From assembly GCF_002994745.2 (NCBI RefSeq), contig NC_037094.1, positions 19,879,001-19,943,000 of the forward strand: DNA of 64,000 nucleotides, given 5' to 3'. The DNA comes from Rosa chinensis. Taxonomy: Eukaryota; Streptophyta; Magnoliopsida; Rosales; Rosaceae. Position numbers and translations under genes: made by a program. Numbering within the stretch: the stretch's first letter is position 1; each line of letters starts with the position of its first letter. A model generated the notes under the pieces. That model did not search any database and was not told the origin of the DNA. It saw nothing but the letters and a program-made list of their open reading frames with translations. Below, piece by piece: positions 26,090 to 40,028 of this stretch.

Positions 26090-29000
26090 ATGGGTCGCTG
26101 CAATTTTTCATCGGACGACATTGTGATCAAGTCTCCTAATGATAACAAACTCTACAGATTGATTACGCTTGAGAATGGCCTCACTGCATTGATCCTTCAC
26201 GATCCTGAGATTTACCCACTACCCTCCACTGAAGCTCAGATTGATCCATTGCTTCCACAAAATGGTGAACTCGAGAGCAAAGAAAAGGGAGGTGCTTTTC
26301 AGACCAAGAAGGTTGGTTGGGTGTATCATTTGGATTGTGACACTGTTCTATAATCTGTAGTTTGCTTGACTATATATCAGAATGCTGTTAAGTTGTTGAC
26401 TCAAGTCAGGTGCATGCATTTGGTTTAATGGGATATAAGTAGAGATGTTTGATGGTCTTTGCAGGCAGCAGCAGCAATGTTTGTTGGAATGGGCAGCTTC
26501 TCTGACCCTCCTGAGGCACAGGGGCTTGCACACTTTCTAGGTACGTGTCATAACTCGCATACCCTTTAACGAAGGGGGGGGCGAATTACTTACATATTGA
26601 GTGTTTCGCAGAACACATGCTCTTCATGGGGAGTACAGCGTTTCAAGATGAAAATGAGGTGTGCTTGCATCTGACTACTCTTTTGTTTTACTTGTGTGAG
26701 TCATTTGGAGATGCACATGTTGGTGTGCGTTTCATAAATAATGAGGTTACATACAATAATAAAGTTCAGGCAGTATGAAGCAGCATAAGTATCAAGAATT
26801 ATTTTTCCCATGACAACATACATCTTATAGGTGGGTAGGACTTGCTTATTCCTTTGCTGCCAACCTGCTCGGATATGTGTTTGCTTTTTCTTTTTTAGGA
26901 AATTAAAGAATGGGGGGGTCTCAGGCTGTTTTAACATGAGAAAGAAATAACTCGCAGTTTGTTCAATTTATTGTTTCCTGATAATATATAAGAGTGATTT
27001 TCTTTGATGGTGTGAGTGCCTCATTTGGTAGTGGTAAATAATTCTGAATTAAATGCTTTGACAAGCTTGAACGCAAGTTAATTGGGAGACAACTGTGTAC
27101 TCACTGCTATGGTATCACTTTTTCTGACTCTGCCCTTTGCTAGTATGACAGTTACTTGTCTAAGCACGGAGGGTCATCAAATGCATGCACTCGTGAAGAG
27201 AATACTTCGTACCACTTTGAGGTGAAACCAGAGTTTCTTAAGGGTGCCTTGTCAAGGTAAATACTAAGCTCTTCATCTGCCAATTGTTGACAAATCAATT
27301 CTTTGGTATAGGAGATATATTTGGTGTGTGAACTGAGTTTTTAGCTTTTGGTGATGCTTCCTGCTTCAATAATGAATCTTGTCTTTGTCTCACTCAGTGG
27401 TTTATATTTATTTGGACTCTTTGATTTATCAGATTTTCTCAGTTCTTTGTTTCACCTCTAATGAAAAGTGAAGCCATGGAGCGAGAGTTACAGTCTATAG
27501 ATTCAGGTGCATGGCAGTCTTTACTAATTAGTTCCCTCCCATTTTCCTTATCGCTGAATTGTATTCAAAATGCAATGCAGAGTTCAACCGGGTTCTGCAA
27601 AATGATTTTTGCCGCCTTGAACAACTTCAAGGCCATACAGCCACACCTGGTCACCCATTTAATAAATTCACTTGGGGTAAAACTTGAATCCACAGTGTTT
27701 TCTTTTTACTCTTTCCTTTGTATTGGTTTAGGAATACTCTATGTTGTATGAAACTAAATTTTATTATTTGGCATGAAAGGAAATAAGAAAAGCTTGGATG
27801 ATGCAAGGGAAAAGGGGATAAACTTGCGTCAGCAAATACTGAAATTGTACAGAGACTATTACCATGGTGGATTGATGAAGCTAGTTGTCATTGGTGGAGG
27901 TAAAAATTTTATTTCCTTTTTTTTCTTAAATTTTATTAATTTTTACCATTATATTCTGGAGTTTATTAAAATATTTGTGTCCATGAAAACAAGATTAACA
28001 AATAGTTGTATTGTGTAACAAATAGGGTGTGCTTAAATGCAAGTAATGAAAATATTTCAATTTGTCTTGACAGCATAAAAGGACATACTTATCTACTTAA
28101 ATATTTGATTCTGTGAATTGGTAGAGGTTTATGTTGCTGTACAAAATTATACATTGAGTCTTTGTCAGTATAGTTGTTCTGTTGTGATTGTTTTGTCAGC
28201 AGTATTTTGGAACCTATGGTGAAAATAAAAGTCAGTAACAGTGAAGATGAATTTTTTATGGTATTGGAGATTGACTGTGGCATTGTTTATAGCTTGTAGC
28301 TATAATACTATACAACATATATCTTCTGCTTTTCAATACTGCTGATTGATAAAATCTATATTTATTGAAATTATTCTTATTGTTGCAGAATCTCTTGATA
28401 TACTTGAGCAGTGGGTTTTGGAATTGTTTGGAGATATCAAAAAAGGTCCCCGAGTAAACCTGGAGTTCAAGGCAGAGGGTCCTATTTGGAATGCTGGAAA
28501 ACTTTACAGGCTAGAGGCTGTTAATGATGTTCACATGCTCCACTTAGCATGGACACTTCCATGTCTTAATGAACACTATTTGAAAAGCCCAGATTATTTT
28601 TTAAGTCATCTCCTTGAGCATGGTAAGATATTCATTATTAGGTATTTTTATGTTAATGATTGCCTCTGCAGAGAACAAACTGTTCATATTGGACAAAGGG
28701 GAGCTTGAATGCTACAGTTTTTGTCTAAATGTTATTTCCCTTAGAGTGGCCTCTATTCATACCTTTCCTGCATTTGAAATTGTTTGGAAAAATTAGTGGG
28801 ACTAAACCCATTGTAAAAATAAATATACAAGACATGCAAAGAAACAATTTCAAATGCTGGTTTACAATGGGTTTAGTCCCACTATTTTTACAATGTATAT
28901 TGTTTCTTTGCATGTCTTGTATATTTATTTTTACAATGGGTTTAGTCCCACTAATTTTTTTGGCTGGCTACACATTGCTAAATTGAGCCTTGATTGAGTG

Positions 29001-32000
29001 ATTCTGATCACTAGGTTTTTTGTTTTTCAGAGGGCAGGGGAAGTCTGTATTTTTATCTCAAAGCTAGAGGGTGGGCAACATATCTCAGTGCTTCAGTGAA
29101 CCGCAGTTCTGTGGCTGATGTCTTTTGCATGATCATATACCTTACTGACTCTGGATTGGTGCAGGTAGAGATTCTATTTTATCAATCTTTTGGCATGAGA
29201 TTGACTTTGATTATCCCATTTCATATTTATAAGTTTCTCATCATGGAACAAAACCTCAGTTTGGAATTTTCTTTTCTAGAAAACTTTGGAGAACATAAAA
29301 ATCTAGTAGATGCTTACCTTAATTCCACTCTACATGCATTGCTTCTGGAAAGCTTCAGTTACTGCTGAACATAACTAGTCAAGCGAAATTAGCTCCATGT
29401 TTATCACTTTTCATATGTTATACTTGATGCTTATCTTGCAGATTTTTGAGATAATTGGGTTGGTGTATCAATACATTAAATTATTGCGTCAAGTATCACC
29501 GCAAGAATGGATATTCCAGGAACTCCAGGATATGGGGAACATAAGCTTTAGATTTTTACAGGATCAACCCCAGGATGAATATGCTGTAAAACTTGGAGGT
29601 TTGTTTTGTTATTGAAAGTGCATGTCTTTCTTACATGCCTGCAAATAACAAATATCATAAGATATATTTGGTTATCCACATTTATTTCATGCTAACTATT
29701 CTCAGAATTTCTGTATTGCAGGAAATTTACTACGTTATTCACCAGAACATGTTATTTTTGGGGACTATGTGTACGAGACTTGGGATGAGGAATTGATAAA
29801 ATATGTTCTTGGTTTCTTCAGACCAGAAAACATGAGGATTGATGTGCTATCAAAGTCCTCATTTAATTCAGAAGGTATTCCCAATTATGCCAAAAAATAA
29901 AGGATGCTTCTTGTCCATCTTATTCGATCTATTTGTTTGGCTGCTAGCAATTGTATTTTAGATCGATTAACTCATTTTTGAGAAGTAGCTTTAGCAGGTA
30001 TTGTCGTTCTATCCTTATATTCATCCTATTTCTGACCGACAGTATGCAGATGATTTTTATTCCTTATTTTACTTGCTACATACACATATATTATTTGGAG
30101 TTTGCAGCAGTAAAAGAGTGTGGTCAAGCACTAACATGTCCTTCAATTGTTTCAGATTTCCAGTGCGAGCCTTGGTTTGGGTCACATTATACTGAAGAAG
30201 ATATATCTCCAACTCTGATGAAGTTGTGGAAGGATCCTCCAGAAGTTGATATTTCATTGCATCTCCCTCAAAAGAATATGTTCATTCCTGGTGATTTCTC
30301 CATCCGTTCAGATGTTTGTTGTCCTGATATTGCAATTATATCTTCTCCAAGATGTATACTTGATGAACCAATGGTGAAGATCTGGTACAAGCTTGACAGT
30401 ACTTTTAAACAACCACGGGTAAATGCATACTTCCGCATAAATCTGAAGGGTGGATATGATAATGTCAAGAGTTATGTTTTGACTGAACTGTATATCGAGC
30501 TTCTTGAGGATGAGCTGAATGAGATCATCTATCAGGTGAATATCTCTTCTATTAGGTTAAGGTTTTGTTAAAATACTTTTACTGGGAACACCACTTGCAT
30601 TCAAATCAATTTTGAATATCTCTGCAGTCTGCATCGATGTTGGTTCATTATGAAAACTTGGATGCTATAATGGCTAATAGGAGAAACTAGTAAACCACTG
30701 TACATAACTTCCAGAGAACTATCTGCAGTTGCATTTTATTACGTAAATCCGAAACTATAAATGTGTTTTCTTTTCTAAATATTTGAAGAACTGGGTCGTC
30801 TTCTCTTCTATCTCCGTTCTTCAAAGTTTTAATTTTCATATCAAATTTCCTCATTTTAATCATCTCAATGTTTAGGAGCTCAGTTGTAAGATATGACTTG
30901 TACTTGTAGTGGCTACTAGTGGCTAATTATACTTATATTGTCCCCCAAATTTAGTAGTTCATTGGTCAATATTAGTCATTCTGTTCTCAGTGACTTGTGA
31001 CGTTTTTTCTAGAAAAAATGCTGTAGAATCTATACAGTGACAGAATCCTTTATTCTCTGCGTGTAGGCCAATGTCGCTGGGCTGGGAACTAATGTATATG
31101 GGTCTAACGACTTTATGGAGCTGAAGGTTTACGGTTTCAATGATAAGCTCCCAGCTTTATTGTCAAAAATTCTGACAGTAGCTAGAAATTTCTTGCCAAC
31201 ATATGATCGTTTCGAGGTATGCTGGAATACATTATGTCTGCACTCCACTCTATGTCTGGTTCAAGTTTTATTATGTATACACATGAGAATACCTTGTTGG
31301 TTTATGGCTTGGTTATGACAAAGTAGCACATAACAGGTTATTAAAGAAAGAATGGAGCGAATGTTAAAGAACACCAATATGGATCCTCTGAGTCACTCTT
31401 CATACTTGAGACGTCAAGTTTTGTACCATAGATACTATGATGTAGATGAAGAGTTGGAAGTTTTAAACAGTTTGTCTGTTTCTGATATGAAGTCGTTTAT
31501 TCCTGTGCTTTGTTCCCAGGTATGGTATACACATCTGTTTCTGGCTTATTGACTCCCTTTTCTTCCACTTTCATGGCTTAGTGAGACTAGCTATCAACTG
31601 TGAAATCAAATGATTATTATATTATGTTTTGGACCTTTTTTGTAAATAATCAGAATGGCTTCAACTTACTCTCCCCTCTGAATGCACAGCTTTACATTGA
31701 AGGCCTTTGTCATGGAAATTTGTTAGAAGAAGAGGCAATCAGCCTTTCCAATATATTTAAAACAAAATTCTCTGTAGAACCACTTCCTATCGAATTGAGG
31801 CATAAGGATCACTGTATGTGCCTTCCTCCTTATGCTAACCTCATTAGAGAAGCCAGTGTGAACAATAATTCTGAAACAAACTCTGTATTTGAGGTAATTA
31901 TGGTGGATTATATTTTTCTTGGTTTTCCATCTATAAATGTATCTTCTTTCTCTTATATGGTGATCTCCCGATTGTTTTGTTTTCACATTGCAGCTATATT

Positions 32001-33218
32001 TTCAAATTGAGATTGAGTCCACCAGACTGAGTGCGTTGGCAAAACTTTTTCAGAAAATTGTAAAGGAACCACTTTACGATCAGCTAAGGTATTTGTATGA
32101 GGCTGAAAGTATTGCTTGCATAGTTAAAGAATCTGAATTTGATAATATAATTTATTTGGAGCCAGATGATTATTTTTAGACGTAAACTCTCATAATTGCC
32201 CATTTATTTTGTAAAATAGGACGAAGGAGCAGCTTGGCTATGTTGTGTGGTGTGGCCTGCGAGAAATACGTCGTGTATATGGCTTTGTTTTCTGTGTCCA
32301 GTCATCTGAGTACAACCCAATCTACTTACAAGGAAGAGTTGACAACTTTATAAATGGTGTGGATCAGTTGTTGGTAAGCATTCACAGTTCCTTATTGTCC
32401 AAAGAAAAAAAAAAGCATTCAATGTTCCTTCTAAATGCTACTTAATAAGGTCCTATGGTCCTCCTTAATAGCAAAAAATGTGACAATACTAGTTTAAGGT
32501 TTCCCCAATTCGTTAGTAAGCTTTTTAACTGTTCTGTACTATGCATACACTAAATGTTTTAAACCAATGTGACATCCCACAACTTGAGGTTCCATAATGA
32601 AACATATACAAGGCATTTGGGATTGGATCTGATTTCATAGTGTTTTGTCTACTAATATAATTTAAGTTGCATGATTGTCTATATCATGCATTCTCAAAAC
32701 CATATTTCATGATTATTGATTCTGCATTGGTGTTGCCATTTGCAGCATGGACTGGATGATGATTCCTTTCAGAATTATAAAGATGGACTAATGGCAAATC
32801 TATTGGAGAGAGATGAAACCCTCGCACGTGAAACATCTAGGCTTTGGGAGGAGATTACCAATAAAAGGTACTGTATACATGATCTCTACTAGTCAGGTTG
32901 ATCTAAGACTGTCATCCCTTGGGTTCTCTAATGCTTGTGCTTCTACACTGTGTCTAATAAATGTTGATCTACAGGTATATGTATAACTGGCCAGAAAAGG
33001 TAGCTGAAGAGGTCAGAAGCCTTCAGAAGGAGGACGTTATTAACTTTTACAAAATGTATTTGCAACCATCATCTCCGAAGTGTCGGAGACTTGCAATTCG
33101 TGTTTGGGGTTGCAACACTGATTTCAAAGAAGCTGAAGCACCACCGGAGTCTATACAAGTCATTCAGGACCTTGCAGCCTTTAAGATGTCAACTGAGTTC
33201 TATCCTCATGGTTTGTGA
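26090..33218 (+). CDS. NRDC: Nardilysin-like M16 zinc metallopeptidase
   Basis: Nineteen coding exons join in frame to 985 codons without a stop: 26090-26311, 26465-26540, 26612-26658, 27144-27256, 27433-27506, 27581-27676, 27780-27899, 28389-28622, 29031-29164, 29442-29598, 29722-29874, 30156-30535, 31067-31216, 31337-31519, 31690-31893, 31994-32088, 32220-32373, 32746-32867, 32975-33218. The inverted zinc motif HFLEH (about residue 98) is split by an intron, and the third ligand Glu lies in IDSEF. SPQEWIFQELQ, the DELNEIIYQ block and TKEQLGYVV mark the inactive M16 half and C-terminal domains. The order and wording match plant nardilysin-like proteins (Arabidopsis At1g06900) more than IDE. 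The family cleaves peptides at dibasic sites. Oddities: the long acidic insert after about residue 45 is missing, and about 5 residues are lost before NRSSVADVF. The start at 26090 (MGRCNFSSDD) fits homologues. Confidence 0.93.
28788..28959. repeat. Perfect 61-bp inverted repeat in intron 8 of the peptidase gene
   Basis: Arms 28788-28848 and 28899-28959 are exact reverse complements with a 50-nt spacer. The spacer holds a third, partial copy of the arm (TTTACAATGGGTTTAGTCCC). The transcript would form a long hairpin. No target duplication or known MITE end was identified. Confidence 0.93.
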
Positions 33219-34126
33219 AAATCTAAGGACTGTTTCTGAATTGTTGACAGAAATTGAACCGTTGAGCCTTTAACATTGAGGGCGTCATTTTTTTTATCAG
33301 GTTGTATATATGAGATTATTATTGTTTACATGAGTTGTATCGATTCTTTCCTATTGTTTGTAGTTTTGTTGCTGTAGAATTGGGATATAGTATACAACTT
33401 CTATCACTACAAATAAATGAAAAGAATAAAATCATCCTTTTCTCTTTTATTGTCCTCTGAATGGAGTGAAAATTTTTGAAAAGGGGAAATGTATCTCTCA
33501 TTCCAAGAAATGCTTGGTTGAATGTTCCAAAACCCAAAAAAAAAAAAAAAAAAAAGCATGGTTGAGTTTTGGTTCATACTTTATGCCATCTTTTGGGTCT
33601 TGATGATGAAACTGACATTTTGCTGCATTGAATGGCAATTTTGTTCATATTTACAGGTCTCTGTATTTACCATACTGGAGACAAAAAATTTCAGTGTACT
33701 TGTTTATCTTTTTGCCAATGAAGGGTACATTTTTCGACCAAAATCTCCAGGACCACAAAACACAAACCTTGCCAAAATATCAGACCCCGTGACAGCAAAG
33801 CCAAAAACCTCATCTTCTGTTTCAGAAATTCAAATTACAGAAAAAGGATCAAAGGGTAGGAAGTTGCATTGAATTGAATTGATGAATTGATTGATTGTCA
33901 AACAATACATGGGTCCTTGGTAATAAAAGAATCATAAATCCGATCAATTAAAGCAGCCTTGGAGCATTTGGAACATACAAAGAAGAAAAGAATGTCAAAC
34001 TTACTGAAGATTTTTATCAACAAGCCTAATCTTACAAACCTAAACACTCAACCACAAACCTCTCACTAAGAGCCTAGGCTCCAACAAACATAAAGGCGGG
34101 GGCGACACTCATAAAAACCTAACCCT
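33219..34126. other. Convergent intergenic region
   Basis: About 0.9 kb separates the stop codons of two convergent genes and must contain both 3' untranslated regions and polyadenylation sites. A poly-A run lies at 33537-33555. The segment 33700-33870 has an open stretch (PGPQNTNLAKISDPVTAKPK) with no recognised family. Confidence 0.5.
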
Positions 34127-37100
34127 TTAGTGGAAAATGGGAATTAAAGTGCAGATGATCATCAGCAGAGTGAAGAACACCCTTGATTGACCAATAGTGA
34201 GTGATGCTTCCGAAGAGATGTCTTCAGGCCTGAAAAGAGGAATCAAATGTAGTTATTAGTTGTTACTCATTAACGACATGAGAAGGTTTAGTACTAGTAT
34301 ATATGGGTGATGGGCACATACTTCTGCAATTTGCTTAGAGCACCACAAAATAGGGCATTGTCTGGCATGGGGAGCTCAGTCTTGTTAGTCGGTTCTGGAT
34401 TGACGACCTTGATATAAGTTTCTTGGCCAAGATACCATGAATCGAGATTTTCAGCTCTAATGTTCCAGACTCCAACATTATCCAAAGAAATCAAGATTGC
34501 TGTCCATGCCCCAGGATAAACCTAAACAGAAAGGAAATATTTACTGCATTAACAGTGAAGAAGGGATGAATGAACCAAAATTTGCACATCTTTGCTACTA
34601 CAATACAATTTATCCTAGTTCACATTTAGTCTCTGTAATCACCAAGTGCTCGGCCATATAATGACGAAAACTTTACATAGACTGTGTCTTGATTTGAGGG
34701 TTTGCAAAGGACATACTTATTTGTTGATAGCTCATCCCAGTGAAGGAAAAAGAAAAAAAAAAAACGAGTCCCAACTGACAGGTATCCCAGAAATTATTAC
34801 AAATCAGAAAGTAAATGTTTACCTAACAAACTAGGTGAGGTTTAAGGGAGGAACCAACTAAGATTAAAGCAGTTAACTATGTAACAACCATACCTGTATT
34901 GTAGAACGGGCTATTCCATCCCATTTATTATATGTCCCCCTGCTATTCTCTGTCCAGTCACCGTAGTCCATCCTGCAATTAATCATTGCATGTTAAAGGC
35001 ACTGAGAGGTATAGAAAACACTTCACAAACATGTTCGATGCAATAAACTTCAAGGAATTCCCACCCAACAACAAAAAATGCATATCCATCCACGTGGTAA
35101 CTCTGCATCTTGGTGTCATTGTTCTGAAGTATGATTTCAATAAATCCTCTAAATGTTCCATTAATCACAGATGTCTCCATCCTGGGTGCTCCAGTAAGTG
35201 GCCTTTTTGGGAAGTCAAGCTTATAAACACCCTTCAATTTGTACTGGTCAGCTAGCCGGATTGGTGTGGCAGGATTTACAAATGAGTTTCCACTTAGTGT
35301 TGCTCGGCGTTTCCCATTGATCATTACTGGTGGCTTGTTTTTCAACACATAAACATCAGTTACATTGATGGAGCCATATCTAAAAGATCCCTGTGGATTA
35401 GGACGTGCACCACTGGCTGATACATTCCATCTGCAAAAGTTGGCAAATTTTCAGAAAGAGGTTTATATGGATAAACCAGTCAGGAAATTGTTCAAGACTG
35501 AATAATCTAAATATAATATAAAAGTTAGTAAACAGAATCTAAAAATATTAAAAGAGAACACACCTGATGGATCTGGCCTGGTTCATCGAGAAGGTTTTGT
35601 CAAATTCGTCACTTGGTGGTGGTGGGAGGGGACCAGCTGCCTTTCCTTTGGAATTAGAATAGCGCAGGATCCCAACTCCAGTAACTTTTTGCCAATGTGA
35701 CTCGTTCACAAATCTAGCACTTGCTACAATATAATAATCACTACTGGCATTCTGATCCGTTGTTAACAGAAATGAATAAGATTGTCCGACATGTATATCT
35801 AAGCTCGTATAATTCTGTTGCACTGTATATGATCCCTCTGACTCTGCTAGAAGCAGATTGTGGTTCTGAATCCTGAAATTTAGAGTAGTTGACACTCCAA
35901 CGTTGTGTACGCGAAGACGGTAAGTTTTCCCTGATCAAAATCACATCATTGTCATTGGAAGTTTGGAGAGTTTAACTACAATCAATGCGCTCACAAGTTC
36001 CTTGTAAATAATGCATATTGACATGCGAAATGACTTGGCAAGTCTTTATGCATAGATTTCAATTTCAAGCACCATTTTGCTACAGTTACTAATAGTGTAC
36101 AAATAACAACTGAAAAGTTAATAGATTTAAAGTGATAAGTCAGTCCAAAACACCTAAATATTAGTAAGCGGGGACTTAAGCTTTCACTTCTGAAACCTGG
36201 GTCATTGATATTACATGCCAATGGCAATCAGCAGATAAAGCAAAGCTGATGGACAGAGCAGTCATTCCAGTTGTATGGAACATTGCTCTAACTTACTGAA
36301 TTTTACTTGTCCAGAAATGGTTTAAAGTGTTGCTTGTGAGCAGAACTTTTATGCTCAAATAAACTCAAATTGTTAGCATGATAGAAAAAAAAAAACATAT
36401 GCATCTGGCTCTCAAGACATAATCATATGATCAAGGACATGCACAGAATAAAACTAAATTCCCACTGGAAACATTCCCAAAATTACTGCATTTCTTAATT
36501 TATAATATGATACATAAATAGTAGTGAACACTCACCTGGGTGTACATCAATTGTTTCGTAATCAATGCCATCCGGGACAAGTGTAGTGTTGTATTGGTAA
36601 GGGCCTTTCCCATTGATGAGAACACCATCTGGTATGCCAAGGCCTTTCCCTGCATCAAGGGTCTTCCTCAAAGCCTACATTTCAAAACGAACCATCATCA
36701 TCAAGCGTGTTACTCTACCAATCTCAAATATGTACAGAAGAGGAGCTGAAAACTTTACTACTCACCGTATGGTTTCTTGTGTACCAATCACCAATCAAAA
36801 TGGTTATATCCCCATCTGGGGTTGTGAAAGGAATGGAAATTACAGCCCGGTTATTTATAATAAAACCGCCAAACCCTCCAGATGCTCTCTGGAGATTAAG
36901 AGATGGGAAGTAAAAGAAGCTCCCAATCTGATCCTTAACCTGAAAATTGTAAGTCCAATTCCACTTTGGGGGAATTGGACAATTGGTTCCAAGAACTCCA
37001 TCTTGCCACGAACTCCGCCGCTGCTGAATTCCAGCCCTATAACACAAATCCAATTTCAGAATACCAATCCATATATATAACAACCATGTATCTGCTTGAA

Positions 37101-37618
37101 AATCACGAGCACATCACAGTAAATCTTACCAAGTAAAGAGTAGATTCTCATCCAATTTGTTCCGAACATTGACAATGACATTGTTGTTAGTAGTCACATT
37201 AATAACAGGACCTGGAAACTTTCCATTAATGGCAATAACCTACAAGGTAACGCAGATTCAGAAACAATCACTAGAACCAACCCCAAAAGCTCACTACTTG
37301 ACATCACTAGAAGCTTAGCACTAGCACTCTAAGCTCTGATTTTCAAACTACAAGCACATTTAGCAGATCTGACGCTAAAGATTCAAACTTTATGAAATCT
37401 AAAGCTAACCCAGTTGTCATTAGTAGCTGGAAAATATGAAGAAACAAGCCAGACAGAGAAAGCAGCCAGAACCAGACCTGTTGAGGAACACCAAGAGGAG
37501 AGGCAGTGATGTAAGAGACCTCAAATTCGTGGTAAAAGCTTGGATCTTCAGCGTAACTCAAGCTCGCAAATAAGCAAATGTGGATGAGAAACAGAGTGAA
37601 AAAGCTCTTGAAAGCCAT
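34127..37618 (-). CDS. SKU5: SKU5-type multicopper-oxidase-like, probably GPI-anchored protein
   Basis: Nine coding exons on the - strand join in frame to 591 codons: 37618-37478, 37239-37130, 37036-36766, 36674-36536, 35930-35564, 35430-35065, 34972-34894, 34521-34322, 34229-34127. A signal peptide (FFTLFLIHICLFASLSYA) is followed by three cupredoxin domains containing YITASPLGVPQQ, QDGVLGTNCPIPP, LAESEGSYTVQQNYTSLD, WNVSASGARPNPQGS and NKWDGIARSTIQVYPG, nearly word for word as in Arabidopsis SKU5 and SKS1. Many N-x-S/T sites are present. The C-terminus ends with a hydrophobic tail (VFFTLLMIICTLIPIFH) suited to GPI-anchor addition. Known family: cell-surface glycoproteins lacking most copper ligands and affecting directional root growth; enzymatic activity is not expected. 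SKU5 versus SKS1/SKS2 orthology is not resolved. Confidence 0.93.
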
Positions 37619-37766
37619 CTCTCTCTCTCTCACTCCGCCAAGACTTTTACAAATGTGTTTTACAAAACTCTAAAGCCAATTTCTTTTCCCTTCTTTTGTT
37701 TACATTATCAGACAGAAAGAGGGAGAGAAAAGAAAGGAGAACAGAACCAGAACAGAACCGCTGGAG

Positions 37767-37811
<45 letters not shown>

Positions 37812-39953
37812 TGCGTATGAGACACTGGGACAGAAGGAACGGCTCTTTTTCCTTCTCTAAAATACTTGTATTGTGTGTTGGATAGTGGCATTTTTTCTTG
37901 GCTTAAGGGAAAAAAAGAAAAAAAACAAGAGAGGAAACAATGGTTGGTTGGTTTTGAGGTCTGATCCCAAGCAATAGAGCTAAGCTTTTGTCGGTGACCG
38001 GTCACCATTCATGGCTCTTATGGGAGATAAAGTAGGCAATTTTAGAGACAGAAAGAGGGGAGTGACAGCCAATAGCCAGTTCATAATAACCATGGACATG
38101 GAAAAAAAAAACATTACAGTCCCACGCGTAGGTGTGGTTTTATTTGACCATTGTCGTCTGGATTTGAAAAAGAAAAAGAGGAAACCGAATTCAAAGAGAG
38201 ATAAATATTTGAAAAAATGAAAAAGACATAAATAATAACAGGGTGTTGCAACGTTCAGATCTCTAAGAAAGCTCCACATGATTGCCAGCCGTGAGGCACT
38301 GGCTTCAAAGTAGGGGACCCCAAAGAATAAATATATAGGTGATGGTTGGATTAGTGCGGCAGCTTGTTACCGTTTGATTCTTGATTCTGTGTCCGACTGG
38401 ACTTGAACTCTTCAAGACTTCAAGTACCTAATGGTCATTTGGTCCTGAAGTCCTGAACTTGCGTAAAACAGTTAGACTAATGGTCATTTTGCTCTAGTGA
38501 CTAAGGTTAAGAGATAGATTAAACACAATTAGCTGGTTCATAAGAGTTTTCATAAACCATACCTCATGACTGGTTGGACACAATATAGTTTTCTATTTTT
38601 CCAAATTGAGAACAAAATGGTTATAGCTACTTATATGCTTCTATTTTCCATACACACACCGAAATTAAATTAGCATATACAAACACACTTTTTTTTAGAG
38701 ATGAAACATAAGCGAGTTAATTACATGTTCCTTAATTTAGTCTTGTGAACAATATTACTTACTTACAACAAGTGCACGTACTCATATGTAATAGGATCGA
38801 ACGCTATCTCCTATAATGTCATCTTCTGCATTTTAGTTTACTGTAATTTGTTTAATTTTCTTCAATATGTCATTTCATTCTCGTCTTGGCATTGTACCAA
38901 TATCTTTTAATTTTTTTTTCACACGAACCAAAGCATAAATTGATTATTGATCACAAACTAGGACATATGAAAACTTTTATAAACAGATCATGTAAAGTCA
39001 ACCAAAAGAGATCATGCAAATTTTACATCAATGATGTCATACTTAAAGTGTTCGGAATAAGAGGTGATCTGTTTTGCCAAGTAAATATGAGTAAAACATG
39101 CTCTCTTTTTTGGGTACTGTGAAAAAAGAAGTGTTTTCAACCACATCCGACTACATAAATATTTGCATAAATAGGTAGACAAATGCACACAATACAAGTA
39201 AATAAAGTTGGTGAAATGTATTCATTACGAATGTTACAAATTCAAATTTTACTGACATCATGTGATAGATGAGGTGGAGCAAAACTTTATCTATTATACT
39301 CAAAAAAAAAAAAAAACAGTAAACATTACTTATGTGTATCAAGTAGTAGATTTGTAGAGGACTGTTTTGTACACAATAATAATAAAGAATTCAAGAGAGT
39401 TGAACTCAAGATTTCCTCCTTATAATAGTAAGCGTGATTGTCTCCCATACGATATCAACTACACAGTTTTGAATTACTAAAATCAAGAATGCCTGGAAAC
39501 AAAGTGAAAATAAACTAAACCGTAGGGGACTGGGGACCAAGTCTAATGTAATTATATAACAAAACCAAAAATATGTCCACTGGTCTTACCTCGAGATGCC
39601 ATATATAAGGGGTAAGTGGATTTTGAGTGTTGAGTGTTGAGTGAGAGCTAGAGTAGTGTTTTTCCAGTAGGACCACCCCACCGGAGTAGGCACAAGTAAC
39701 ATAATAAGCATCAGAAAAGCGTGGTAGGGTGGACCTTGTGGCTGGGGGGTCTTACTAGGATTTCATTTCTTGCCTTGGATTGGAATCTAGAAACAGAATG
39801 CATGCTCTCTCTCTTGTTCATGTCAAGCGATGAGTCAAAACTCAAAACCATCCATGTACCAGTACAATTTATTTTGATTAATGGAGAAAATTATGAAAAA
39901 TAAAAAGTGATTTTGACCAACTTATTATTTTTTCTTCTCACTTACTCATAATT
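37619..39953. other. Upstream region of the SKU5-like gene and intergenic DNA
   Basis: This contains the promoter and 5' untranslated region of the - strand gene. A (GA)n tract at 37768-37803, CT-rich on the transcribed strand, lies within 200 bp of the start codon, as is common in plant 5' leaders. Beyond about 38.3 kb the DNA is AT-rich with no recognised gene. Confidence 0.55.
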
Positions 39954-40028
39954 AAATACTCTGATAAGAGACGGAAGTCTATCTTTCGATTTGAACAGTT
40001 CTGGGCGACTCACAATGAGTGTGAATCG

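Noticed and set aside
29951..30571. 206-codon frame in the nardilysin region
   Set aside because: Its first two thirds of a hundred codons are intron. Only 30156-30535 is exon 12, as shown by the GT-AG sites and family alignment.
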